From NCBI GenBank assembly GCA_026168455.1, contig CM047425.1, positions 24,134,648-24,198,647 of the forward strand: 64,000 nucleotides of DNA, in the 5' to 3' direction. Shown here piece after piece: positions 11,417-23,484 of the stretch (the first letter of the stretch is position 1; each line of letters opens with the position of its first letter). Source of the DNA: Theocolax elegans (lineage: Eukaryota; Arthropoda; Insecta; Hymenoptera; Cerocephalidae). The notes beneath the pieces are model-generated. The model worked only from the letters and a program-made list of their open reading frames with translations. It was not told the origin of the DNA and did not search any database. Both the position numbers and the translations under genes were made by a program.

Positions 11417-12346
11417 TGTTGAAAATCCTTAAAAATCCTTCGCGTTTACGGCAACATGGTTATCCATCTGTTTTAAAGATTTTTCTGTAAATCTATGAAG
11501 AAGTGTATTTTAATGTGTTATAAACTAAAATAACCGGTAAATCATAAAGTTTCGATCTTCTATACTGAATAAATATGTCTATTTTATTGTTTTTGTAGAC
11601 AAGTGTCCAGATATTGGCTCAAAAATTTGAAAAATACTAAAAAAAAAATACTGAAATAAAGAGCAATAAATTAAAGTTTTGATTCTTTTTACCATATTTA
11701 CTTAGCTAGAATTGTTTTTCCGTCTTAATTGACTCGTTCGGTAACAATTGCATCCATTTAAAGAGACAGTAACATTATAATTTAAAAAAAAACTTACAAT
11801 AATGTTTTCATATAGTTAAACACTTTCGTCTCGAGAATGTTTGCCAAGATTTATTGTAAAATTGTGCATATACCTTATTATTGTCATAAATTATTAAATG
11901 GAATATCTAAAAGTAGTAAAGGCTTGAAAATTACTGGGGTACATTTTTATTCAAAGACTGTTCTCGAGAACTTGGGAATGTCTACAGGAGTCGTATATGT
12001 ACAGTGGTAGAAACGAGTAATGGCAAAAGTATAAGAGGTCATTATATGTGCCACATGCGAATATACACTCGTGTTGCTTGACATCGTTAGAAACTTGAAA
12101 TCGACTAAAGTCGAGTGGCTAGGTGTTGAGTTATAATTGCGTTCTGATGAATTATCGCCTGAAATTGTATTATTAAGCAGCGGTTATTGTCTTTTCTTTG
12201 AATCAAACTGATTTTAACTGCGCAATTAATTACTAAACTATATGTATTTCGTTAGACATGTATTTAATTAATATTTTCGTTCAACTCGCTTGAAATTTAT
12301 ATTGTCGAAAATAAACGTATGCGCTATCCGCGTATTGATTACGTTT
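11417..12346. other. Unassigned AT-rich region
   Basis: Nothing recognised. Confidence 0.5.
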
Positions 12347-12715
12347 TTAATTACGTGATAAACATCCAGTCGTTCGTTTGAAATTTTTGCGTTTTGAAAG
12401 TTGACCAGGGTTCAATGTATTGTGTATCCAACCGACTGGATTTTCGTATATTAGTGCTCGACAATAGCAACTGCGTTTGAATATTAATTTTCCACTCTTT
12501 TTTTCGGCGGTGCACCGTTGTAAAAACGAACAAAAGAATATTGTTCCGCGCATCAAGAACAATTTCCGCGCACAAAGCGTCACAAAAATCCAGCTCATTT
12601 TTCTATCTTTATTGCATTTATGAAGACGCCCGTGATTAATCAGTCTTGAAGGTATAGCCATGAATATTATAACGTGATTTGAAACTGGTGGCGACGATAA
12701 CCCGCGGCGTCGCAT
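12347..12715 (-). CDS. Unassigned complete ORF of 122 aa
   Basis: Starts with ATG (MRRRGLSSPPVSNHV) and ends CLSRN then TAA. It lies in a slightly GC-richer patch. The product is basic and Cys-containing with no recognised domain, signal peptide or repeat. An overlapping frame (12351-12575) is also open, so coding status is uncertain. Confidence 0.22.
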   Translation of the reverse strand: MRRRGLSSPPVSNHVIIFMAIPSRLINHGRLHKCNKDRKMSWIFVTLCARKLFLMRGTIFFCSFLQRCTAEKKSGKLIFKRSCYCRALIYENPVGWIHNTLNPGQLSKRKNFKRTTGCLSRN

Positions 12716-15700
12716 CTACTATTGATTTCCTGATTATTTACATCGAGTACACGGTTATTTTGAACCTTTATTTTAAATACTTTATTTGCTTACGCCGAGT
12801 CGACCTTATTTTTCAAGTAGGAAAATTTTTAAATTTCCATTCGCTCTTTCAATTATCTTTGCACGAATTCGTATTTGTTTGGATATTAATTCCATTGCGC
12901 CAATGACTGCAGTTCGACCAATTTGGTAAATCATGCTCGTGCCACCGTGAACTTGTTTAATTATCCTGCCATTACCAGTTCCAAAACTATAACCTGAATG
13001 AGCTTACAGAGGACCCCAATCAGCTGTACTCGCGTTAAACGCAGCATTTCGTACGGATTCTCCATTACCGCTGCTCTTCTCTACAGCATTTCGGAATATC
13101 AAATTTATTTTTCTAATAAGATCAGTACTCTCACGTGAGTTCCGATTTTTCTTTCACGAATAATTATTTGTCTAACCCTTTGAGACGCAATGATATTTAT
13201 ATCCATCTTTTCAAAAATGTATTTGTTAAAATTTAATAGAGGGTTTCAAATATTCTAGTAAAATTTCTTGTTAGTTTCAGTTGTTGTGTATACAATTTCG
13301 ACATTTTCATCATTAATTCACAGATATATTCATTATCTGCATGTTGTAAATAATATAATGGTTGAATATTATTGAAATTTTGTATAATTCTTTTGGGTAT
13401 TGTACGTGTTAGTATGTAAATATTTTTTATAGATGAATTTTTTGTTTTTTGGATTGTTATAATTACCAATCCGGGTTAAAATTTCCAAAAGTTAAGATGG
13501 CGAAACCAACAACAGATTTTTGTACACATAATTTCACGCTTTTTGGAGACTATTTGTATAAAAGGGTTTTTTTTATTTGCTAATTACGAATTCGAAATCA
13601 TATATTTTTGGAATAATAAAAATATTTAAAACATTTAACAAATAAGAAAATTAGAAAGATACGAAAAAAAGTAAATAATGGATATATATTTTACTCTATA
13701 ATGTTACAAATAATTAGTGATAATGAATTTTGTTCAAATTCAACCAATTAGGTATGCGAAATTTCATTCGGTTTCAAATCCACCAACAAGAATTTAGATC
13801 TTGATAATCCGATTTGAGATTCATAAATAGCGACACCATAATTATACATATTATATAAATTTATTTTATAAAATAATGCGTGACTCAAAGGATTAAATGA
13901 CTAAATCCACTACTATGCGAGGTTAGCGTTTTGCCCATCGGCGTCAAGACGTCGTCATCGATTCTGTACTTTAAAGGATAACAACACTGTATTTATTATT
14001 TGAATATCCATTTGAGTATTCCGCAGATAATATTCATTATTAATCGTCAGTCATACATCTATAATCTATTTTTCGTTTAGATGCAATGCATTTCGCTGGT
14101 AACAAAATAGAAAATAATTAAAATTCGTTTGCATCAATGAAGCAAGTTGTACTTTTCACGGTAAACGGTGAGTGTTTGCCTAGTTTTATAATTTCCTTGC
14201 ATGTTCGCAGTTGTTTGCATACGAGTTCTTTTTAAAAGTATTTAATCTAATAATATATGTACTTAAGACAACCTCTCCTGCCTGATGTAACGTACTTACC
14301 AGGAAGTAAACACCAACTGCAATTAAAACAACTATTGCATCTCATTAGTCCTCGCATAGAACGTACGTGCGGCTGACTTTACGTATATATATATATAACT
14401 ACACACGCTATATCAAATACTTTTACGCGGCGGGCTTCGTTACCAATACTACATTTTTTACGTATATACCCATTGTTTAAAAATAGGTATAAAAATTATG
14501 ATCTTACTTTATCTAAATAGTTTAAATTGATTATTTAAAAAACTGAAAAATTAGAGATATATCTATACATGTTCTTGTATAATTATGCTGATCTTTGCAA
14601 ATTATAATAAAAATTCATTACATAATTAATCATTTGCATTAATTTGTCGAATTTATTTTTATTTTTTTTTGTATTTTTCAAATTCATTAGGGTATTGCAT
14701 TCTTTTTTATAATATCTTGTGATGTTATGAATTGACGTAAATTCAATAACTTCGTAACTTTAGGGTCTTTATAGGCAAAAACAAAGTAGATAAATAGAAT
14801 GTGTCTGAAATTGTTTATAAAATAAATTCCCAAGGTTGCAACATAGTATTTGTAGGATAAACTGGACGGTTATTTAAAATAAGAATTATTGATCATAAAT
14901 ATGCGGTAAAAAAATATGATTTCATGAATATGCTAATAAAGAAGGACTCACTTTCAATTCTAATGTTCAAAATATTTACAAAGAAAATAATTTTTAGAAA
15001 TGTTGTACATCTACATGCATAAAAATAAATATATACAAACGTTACGTTGACTGTTTATAACTTTTTATTCTTCCCATCCATTTGTACGTATAGTCAGCAA
15101 ATTGATGTTACATTATTTCTTCTCGGTAAGATTATGTATAGACTGCATATAGGTAAATATACTTGAATACAAGTGTTTGGCGGATCCCCTCTGTCTCGAT
15201 ACTTTTATTTTGATTTGAAGTTTGACTTTTGACGCCTCCTAAATTTTGGTATGTAAATTAATCAAGTGAACAATTTCTTTCGTATATTTGTAATCTAACG
15301 TGATGTCGAATAATAATTTCTTACCCTGATGAAGATCCGGATTATATTTTTATATGAGTAAATCTTCTTACTGTTTATAGAAATCGTGTTGGTGTCAATT
15401 ATATTTGAGTATATATAAAATGCGAGAGTTATATAGATTAAAATTTATTAAAATATCTTACGATATTTTTTTATAAAATTTATTATATCGTTTAACGTGC
15501 TGATGATAATAATAGTAATGCCGGAATTATGACAACCACTATATGCATTCATGGAGTAATGTGTATCTTTCATAGAGAACGCAGCATTTAAAAATAACTG
15601 CAACATAAAATCATATGATAATGTGCATTAATTTTTGAGATCAAAGATGCTTCTCCTCTTTATATGGACTTAATCAGTTTTCTTTGAAAGGTTTATTCGA

Positions 15701-16262
15701 TAAAGTACCTAGAGCTTAACAAAATGTACACACAAACGCGCATATAAGTTAATAAGATTTAACATTTTTTTTAATGTCCTGCAAGTATAAATGTAATGCA
15801 TTACCGTATTCAATTAATTTATATATCGAGGCTAAACTAATTGAATACGTATAACTTTAATATTATTTAATGAATTTTCTGGTGATTTTGATCGTCGCTT
15901 ATTTTACACGCAGCTAGTAGTTACATAAATTAATGCAAGCTGTTGTTACACATAAATTAGATCCCTCAGAAATAGATTAAAATAGTTTTCCAAATGAAGC
16001 ATAAATTGTTTAATCGAAAAATAGTCTAATTTACCCATACATCCAAAGAAACGAAATTGATCGAACGAAAGCGAATACAAAATAATTGAAAATATGCTAA
16101 ATAGTGTAAGTGATTGAATTGTAAACGAAACGATTCCGATGATAATTTTCTTAATTTCCAGTCGAATAGTCATAAAGGTCGAGACGTCTAAGTTGGTATA
16201 TTAGAATGATCAAATTCACTCGAAACAGCGTGTTCTGTGGGTACACGAGTCACACGTAGTAA
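12716..16262. other. Mostly AT-rich non-coding DNA
   Basis: No gene recognised. A good minus-strand donor-like GTAAGT lies at about 14292-14297 behind a short hydrophobic open stretch, but without a start codon or partner exon it was not called. Confidence 0.5.
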
Positions 16263-16530
16263 TTAACCAATAATTAGCAAGTTCTCAGTGTCCCGTTGCG
16301 CGAGAGAGCAGCAAACACATCTATACGATCGGTGTCGATTTTCAATTAGTGTGTATGTGGTTACTCGAGAATCTATATGACAGTGCCCGTATAAGATTAG
16401 AAATTCATCAGCGGACGATAGCGAAGGCGAACGAGGAGATACGCCGAGAGAGCCTGTCGATGGATTCGATCGGTAAATCCCCATAGTCGAGTCTAGAGTC
16501 TCGTTCGGCCTGAGCAAACTGCAAATTCAT
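16263..16530 (-). CDS. Candidate exon in a GC island, two overlapping frames
   Basis: Frame 1: ATG at 16530 to TGA at 16408, 40 aa, MNLQFAQAERDSRLDYGDLP then IESIDRLSRRISSFAFAIVR; it can also start as an exon after the TTTGCAG acceptor-like site. Frame 2: from an in-frame ATG at about 16484 to TAA at 16263, 73 aa, MGIYRSNPSTGSLGVSPRSP, Ser/Pro-rich and then Cys-containing. Both avoid the Lys/Ile/Phe bias of chance AT-rich frames. No family recognised; a 5' UTR with small ORFs is an alternative. Confidence 0.25.
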
Positions 16531-18180
16531 AAGACGTCGAATTCACTAGCTTAGACTCGACGAGCAAATGACTCATTAACGCCTCTAATTTATACCCCTT
16601 CATTTATATTTGAGAATTCCGCATATACAAATATATATGTATATATACACCATCAGTCATATATCTAATAAGATAAATCTTTCCGCAACGACCATCGTAT
16701 ACAACTAGCTCAATTATACTGGCTCAGATATTTACAATTATTATAATTATAACCCGTACCTACGTATACGTATGGTTATTAAATGCAAATGTAGTTCACC
16801 TCGTGAAATAATTTCATGCGAGATATTAAAATATTGTCTTAAGTACATGGGTTTCAATTGGCCGTTATTGTAACGTACCTTTTTTTGCGATGCCGTGCCA
16901 CGTAAGTTCCAACGTACTTTTCACCACCCGTAATGAAAAATTAAATTTTTCTAGTCAGTATTGCAAAAGGAAAAAAGAAGAGAACCATGCGTACCGTTAA
17001 AAGTAAAATGACTTGTTCAAAGCCATTCGCTTGCATTACTATTTCTGGATGTTCGCGGTATTGCTATTTAATTATTTTATTAAATTAATTTTTTCTGGCG
17101 TAAATGGATATTATACATATATTATATATAGTAGTAACAAAAATGAGACTCATTTCCTCATGGTCATACCTCTACCGTCCCTCCTCTCGCCGTCCTCATC
17201 CTTCCTTCATAGATCTTGTTATTCCTCTTGAAAATCACACTGAGGAGAGTATGAGGAGGGACGGAAGAGGGATTAAAAAAAATAACAATATACAAAATAA
17301 CGTAAAATTTGAAACATTTTTACTTTATTTTGAGGAAGGGTGGAGGTGTTTTTGAGGAGGGACGAAGGCGAACGAAAATCAGTAAATGTGTGTAATTATG
17401 CGTGATTACTCTGAAGTGTTGTGAATAAACACGTATTCTAAATTTCGAAATATTTTCTTAAATACAAGTTTTAAATGTAATAATTATAAATTCAAAAAAT
17501 GTAAAAAGCGAGGTTTGGCTTATGGTTGAAATTATTAATTCATATACAAATATAATAATATAAAATCCAACGCGCTATGGTAGTACCTCAATGGCGTGGA
17601 AATCTACCGATACAATTTCTTATTTAATTCTTAAAACGTAGATTAATATTAAACAATGTGATGTAACTTAGTATATAACAATATAAAAATAGTAGTAACT
17701 TAGTGCTACTAAAAAAACTTATATCTAGGTAATTCAAAGTTACGTTTATTTTTAAAAGATTATATAATACTGAATTATTATAATATTTAATTATTTTTTT
17801 CTATAATTACACATCAGAGGGTTGCTAAGCGGAGCGAACAGGGGGGGGGGAGCGAAATCCCACTAGTATATATATTTATTTGTTCATTTTTTATTATCGT
17901 CCCTGCAATTTCCATTATGAAGGAATTTGGTCGATTTTGATGAACAAACCATGATACTCATTTCGATGGACGTTTTCTCCATCCTCATCAGGCTATACCT
18001 TTATCATATCGAATATAATTACAACTCGTTTTCTATATTTTTTTTCACATCTTTTATACATATATACATTTTTCGGTCGCATTCATACGCTAAAGAATTC
18101 ACATGAAATTAAAGAGGGAGCTGGTATATATAGATATATATAGAGTCGTATAGAATCGCGGATTCGGTCAAGTGGTCACT
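16531..18180. other. AT-rich region with a small foldback and dispersed motif
   Basis: At about 17160-17270 pyrimidine-rich and purine-rich strands are partly complementary (GTCCCTCCTC and GAGGAGGGAC), a weak foldback. A G-run lies at 17841-17850. A 25-bp motif shared with 24.74 kb occurs at 17919-17945. No gene seen. Confidence 0.5.
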
Positions 18181-18608
18181 CGCGAAGTTTGTACACACAG
18201 GACTTTTTGTCAAACTCGCGATTATTAATTGCCACTCTAACTCTTGTGCACCACGTTTGGATATGTGCACACAGTCTCCGGGCACTGCGCCGGAGCGCGC
18301 ATTCGCACACACGGACGAACGGCCGGAGTGGCTCACGATCACGAGAGCAGCAGCCCTCGTTGCGATATATACTGGATAAGCGAAATAATTACTATTCTAC
18401 CGCTTGTTAATACATCCCCACGAGCAACCCACTCTCCACCATATTTTCGAGCGAGGAAGCGAGGAAGCGAGGAAGCGAGCCTGCGCTTTGCCATTCGTTC
18501 TCTCGATCAAACAGGATTACACATCATTTATTCTCTATGCGTATATACATCTACGAGCATCAATTTTTCCGGCGCACCGAGGCAGAATGAGGACGTCAAG
18601 ACAGACAA
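18181..18608 (+). promoter_or_regulatory. Possible promoter, 5' UTR and first coding exon
   Basis: A GC-richer island with an 8-bp GCGAGGAA tandem repeat (three copies, about 18452-18478). A TATA-like GTATATAC lies at 18541-18548, with a possible initiator near 18560. An ATG at 18587 starts MRTSRQT, and after 22 nt a GTGAGC donor occurs at 18609. That arrangement suits the first exon of a + strand gene whose later exons are not recognisable in the window. All of this is inference from signals. Confidence 0.2.
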
Positions 18609-18676
18609 GTGAGCTTAGTACGGATGTGTACCTTGCACCGGTTTATATGGAACCTATACTCCTAACCTCGAATTAA

Positions 18677-21600
18677 ATTACTTAACGAAATTCATCTCAA
18701 TTTTTCGCATTAATTGAGCCCATCACTTTCGTACTCCCTCGTGGCGAGAAATTCAACAAGGGATCAACTAAAGTTTACTTCGTTATCTTCCCGAGATAAA
18801 TATAATACATTGACTGATACCATTAATTTTCTATCCTCCGCAACTAGATAGCTATATATATATACATATACACTTAGTTACTTAACCAAATATCGATATA
18901 TCCGATAGAATCAAAGTTATTAGATATATTTTGTTGACGCGCGCATCGCACGTATACGTTATAAAAATGCCTATCGATGAAAAAAATATTTGATATCGCT
19001 TAAATTAATTGAAAATTATATTTGTTTGGTATACGTTTGTATAAAGTAAACTTTTATCTATGAAGTTACACAGGAAATTTAATATTTCTTTTTTTCCATC
19101 CCGGATAAATGAAGATAAAAACTTTAATGAAAAAGATAACTACATCCTAGAGTTTCTTATTTGATTTCAGGCTAAAGCTGGATAGTTTTAAGAAAACAAA
19201 GAGACTTCCAACGTGAGCCACTGGAGCTCAAAAAAATGAAAAAAATAAACAAAATAAAAAAGCAAGAGCAAGGGAGCACGCAACGAAAAAAGGAATGCCG
19301 GTACAAGAACCTCGCGTGACAGAATACTAGTTTTGCAGTATCTCGGGAGAATAAGCACGGAACCAGATTAATGATAAATGAGTATCTTTTGTCTGTGATT
19401 CCTGACTGCGCAAAGTAGAACAGTTCTTTAGTTGATCGCAGATTGCAAATTATATGCATTATATTCGTATTCATAAAGCCTACGAGGGTTAACTATCTAT
19501 ATATAACTCAATCTATAAAGTAACGAACAATTAAGATTTTTGTATACATCAAATTCCATTATAATAAGCTATTTCTACATAGTTATATTTATTACGTTAA
19601 AATCCATATTTCTCGCAGGATTAAAATATTTTTGGAGATAATTTTATGCTTAACCATTTTTACGTAGGGCTGGAAGAATACATGTTGGTTACATTGTTAA
19701 AAAAAACTACATTGTAGTGCAATAAGTTGAGATACACGTTTACCTCATACCTCATACTCATATCTCATACCTTCTATATACTTTAACAGACATTTATTGA
19801 TTTTTAAATATATTTCTCAATTCATATATTTTCTCTAATGTCGAGAAAGGTACATTCTTTTAAGTATCAAATATTCTTCTGCGTTTGTTTGAATAATTGT
19901 AGTACTGCAAGAATTAAAAAGTGAATTAGATACATCAAATATACAGAAATAGTGGCTTTTTCTTAAGACGAAAAAACTTTTTAAATTAAATAAATACGAT
20001 AAATTAGGTAAAATCAAGAGATTATTGCTCAATAATAAATATATCAATGAATTTCAAAATGATATAGTAAGAAAATGTGACTCTTAGTTTACTGTTACAG
20101 ATTTAACAGTAAGATCTTCTCCCAATTTTTGAATTTATCAATACTTTTCGTTGAACTGTAGCTTATAGTGATAGATAATACTGAAACGAAGAGCAATGAT
20201 ATAATTAATCTAAATAGTTTTTTCATACCCAATGACTCGATCGTTAAAAATGTGACTTTTACATCCCGTTCAACAATGTGTGAATGCAATATTGATGAAA
20301 TAAAAGTTGGTTAATAAAATAAAATACGTATTCCGTATACCATAAGGTAAGCAGTAACATTTAACGCAAACGTATAACGTATTATTATTATTTTTGAAGT
20401 GTTTGTTAATAGGCTTATCCGAGAGTATATTGATTTAATGGTAGATAGACGTCCCGCTAGATACAAGTCGACATAAGTGGCTCCATTAGTTACGCACTTT
20501 ACATGACTCAGATGTTGCGCATACAACGCTAAGTCTAATAGGCTTGTATACAGCTTCCGCTCGTGGTAAAACAATTAGACCACCGTCGCAAGCTTGAAAT
20601 TTGCCTTATCGATGGTCCACTTGCGCTATTGCAGTTGAGCATATTCTATGCTCTCTATGGTGTGGTGTTACGAAACCCATCAGGCAACTGCGTGGAAAAC
20701 GATAGATAAAGATATATCCCTATAACTTATTCGAAAAGTACATCGTCATTCATCACGGTAAATCAAAGGAGTTCGACTTGGTCGATTTTCGCAAACTTCA
20801 TTCTATTTGTAATAAATTAAGAATTTAATGGTTCTTATCGTGTTCGGCATTGATTCAAGTTCAATTTCATGTTCTGTGTTGTAACGAGAAGGACTAACTC
20901 GATTTTACGATTCGGATACTAATATTTTCTCCGCAATTTATAGAGCAATTGTAGATATTGAAAGGCTCTATAAAAACGAAGAAGATGAAATGCGATGTAC
21001 TTTGCAGAGTGTGATATATATATTTACTACGATGGACATTTTTGAAACGGTTTTAACTTTAAATCGGATCGAGGCACTGATATCTACGATGATTTACCTA
21101 TTTTCTTTATTTTTACTTCGCGTAAATGAAATGAAAACTATACTATTTTTAAATCGCGATTGTAGGATTATTAGGATCGTTTTATAAAATTTGAGTGTTT
21201 TATGATAACAAGCGTCGAATTATATTCCTTATTAATTTATAACAATTGATATTTAAAATTCATATTACAAATTGTGGATATAAGTTTTGCTTAACATACT
21301 GCATGTTGATCCTTTTGGCAAACTATAAGAGATACTTTGTCTTCTGCTCGTACTCATTCCTTCGAAACATCATAAATTACGTTTAAACATGATTTTCTGT
21401 TATCAACATGTCAAACAGATTTTAAATGATAATCCGTATATAATATATGAATCATAGATAGTTCTATATAATTTAAATAACTATATACAATTTACATCAA
21501 TAATTTTCAAACGTACGCACATCTTTACCGTGTTATTTTAATAAAAACCCATGCGTTTACCGCTAAAGTGTCAAATAATATTTAAAAAAAATGTTTGCAT

Positions 21601-22009
21601 CAACTTTTTTATTATCACAAAGGTTCACGTACCATCAAAGAAAAAAAAAGAATCACTGGAATTTGCAATTTTCGATTTATCAGTTTCATCATTGACATAT
21701 TTACTGGTATTGAGAGGAGTACCATTTAAAAAATAAATATTTGTTTCACGATTTGTTTTGCTGCTTGATGATGTTGTTTTAAATTGACAGCTATATAAAA
21801 AGAATCTATAGTATTTAGCATATTTGGAAAATAAAAAATGTTTATTGTTTCAATTTCCAAATAATTTTCAAAATTTACACATTTTCTGATAAAAAAAAGT
21901 ACATTTTAATGACTAAATTTATATTTAGGTATTGAATGACCTATACACGTTTCTGTTATAAATAAACCTCCAATGGGGTAGTATAATATTTATATCAGGA
22001 ATATTTGCG
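18677..22009. other. AT-rich region without recognised genes
   Basis: Only short chance open frames on both strands. Confidence 0.5.
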
Positions 22010-22386
22010 TTACATCCATTCTGCATTTCTTTGCGAGCTTATTACTAAGTGGAAGGAAACATTTGTTGAAGTTGAAATAAAATCCAAGAGGCAAGCGTCT
22101 AGTGCTCTTGTTGCAAGTCCCTTAATCCAATATACATGGGTGATTGATTCGCCCCCGTATTTTCGAGTGAGAAGTTGCGAAATAGTCTCTGCAGATCTAG
22201 AAGTTAGTACAAAGGACGTCTTTCGGAAGCATCGCAAGTTGTAAGTGTCGGTTTCGATACTCCTGTGCCCTCTCTCCCTGACTCTCTTTCCCTTTCGAGA
22301 ACAAGAAGAGCATGCGAATTCCCCTTTTCGCGTGAGCTCAGCCAAGGTGCATGTAACTCACCTGCATTTACAGGCCACGAGCACAT
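22010..22386 (-). CDS. Weak candidate coding region
   Basis: An open minus-strand frame of 111 codons (22345 to 22010) with balanced composition (AELTRKGEFACSSCSRKGKR; later LLTRKYGGESITHVYWIKGL) begins at a TTG, not ATG. Just upstream an ATG at 22386 (MCSWPVNA) runs into a strong GCAG-GTGAGT donor at 22361/22360. No partner acceptor or family could be assigned. Confidence 0.15.
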
Positions 22387-23125
22387 GTTATTTTCTTAAT
22401 TGTTAAATACACTACACCGTTAACCTCGCGACTGATTTTTCATTATCCGTAAACTCTCTCGTGTACCTTGGGAGTCGGATAATTATTCCGTTAAACTTTC
22501 TTTATAAATGTGAGTAAATAAAAATTAAATTCAATTGTTTTTCTAGTTTCAATTATATTGTATGGAATATCCAATTTCTGATCCTTTTGATAATATAAAT
22601 AATAAGAATGAATAATTTTTTATATAAAAATCATTTGGACAGTTTTAGCCGCATAACATCTTGCTGGTGTCACGGGTCATCTTGTGACAGGCGTCTGAGG
22701 TAAGATCTTTAGTTCCTTACTGCGGAGTCCAAAGAGATCGTGGACGAAACGCCTGTAATTTTTTCAAGGGCGATACTCTGGGAAATTCTACCAATCATGT
22801 CCTAGTAGAAATTAAACATTTGAAGGTTTAATAAAACTTTAATTTTGCCATTCATTGGGCAATTATTGGGTATTTTATGACGCTTGGTCATTTTTGGCTT
22901 AAAAAACGTTACATTTATAGTCAAATTTTTACTAGGGTGATGAACAAAGAATAAAATGAGCATTTTTTATTTTTAAGTCAAGTTTTTGGTTTGGAAAGAT
23001 TGATGTAGTTATTTATGCACTTAGAGAGTAAAATAGGCATTTATTCCCGGGATGAAAGTTGCTGCCCGAGCTTTAGCTTTTGGTAGTAATTCATCCAAGG
23101 GAATAGTCGCCTTTTACTCACGAAC
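22387..23125. other. Unassigned region before the palindromic repeat
   Basis: A GC-richer patch at about 22655-22770 has no clear reading frame. The rest is AT-rich. Confidence 0.4.
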
Positions 23126-23429
23126 TGTGCATATAAAATTTTTCACCCTGATCATTTAAAAAGTCACTTTTTGCAATAACAATTAGTTTTTTTTAATTTT
23201 TAAATTTAATTTTATATTCGTAGAAAAAGTCTCAACTAAGTGTCCAAAACAAAAAGAGGGTCTACGATGATTAAAATGGGTGTACAAGGAATAAAATAAG
23301 TCTATGGGGAATAAAGTGAGTCTAAGGGGAATAAAGTGATCGAAGAAATAAAATGCAATTTTACTTCACTCATAGAGGTTAATAAAGTAGACTTTTTAGA
23401 TGATCAGGGTGAAAAATATATTATACACA
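23126..23429. mobile_element. Palindromic MITE-like element, about 300 bp
   Basis: TTTTTCACCCTGATCATTTA (about 23139-23158) recurs inverted at about 23398-23417 as TAGATGATCAGGGTGAAAAA, with partial pairing extending outward (TGTGCATATA against TATACACA) and inward (AAAAAGTC against GACTTTTT). Between the arms is a 22-bp tandem motif (GGGGAATAAAGTGAGTCTA, about 23288-23340). It looks like a non-autonomous foldback element; no clear target-site duplication was found. Confidence 0.55.
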
Positions 23430-23463
23430 TATATACACATCACCGATCGGTAAATTCATTTTC

Positions 23464-23484
23464 AGATAGATAGATAGATAGATA
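23464..23484. repeat. (GATA)n microsatellite
   Basis: About five GATA units. Confidence 0.85.

Noticed and set aside
14280..14345. Minus-strand exon with hydrophobic peptide before a GTAAGT donor
   Set aside because: A TGA lies just upstream and no start codon or acceptor gives a sensible exon; an isolated donor match is expected by chance.
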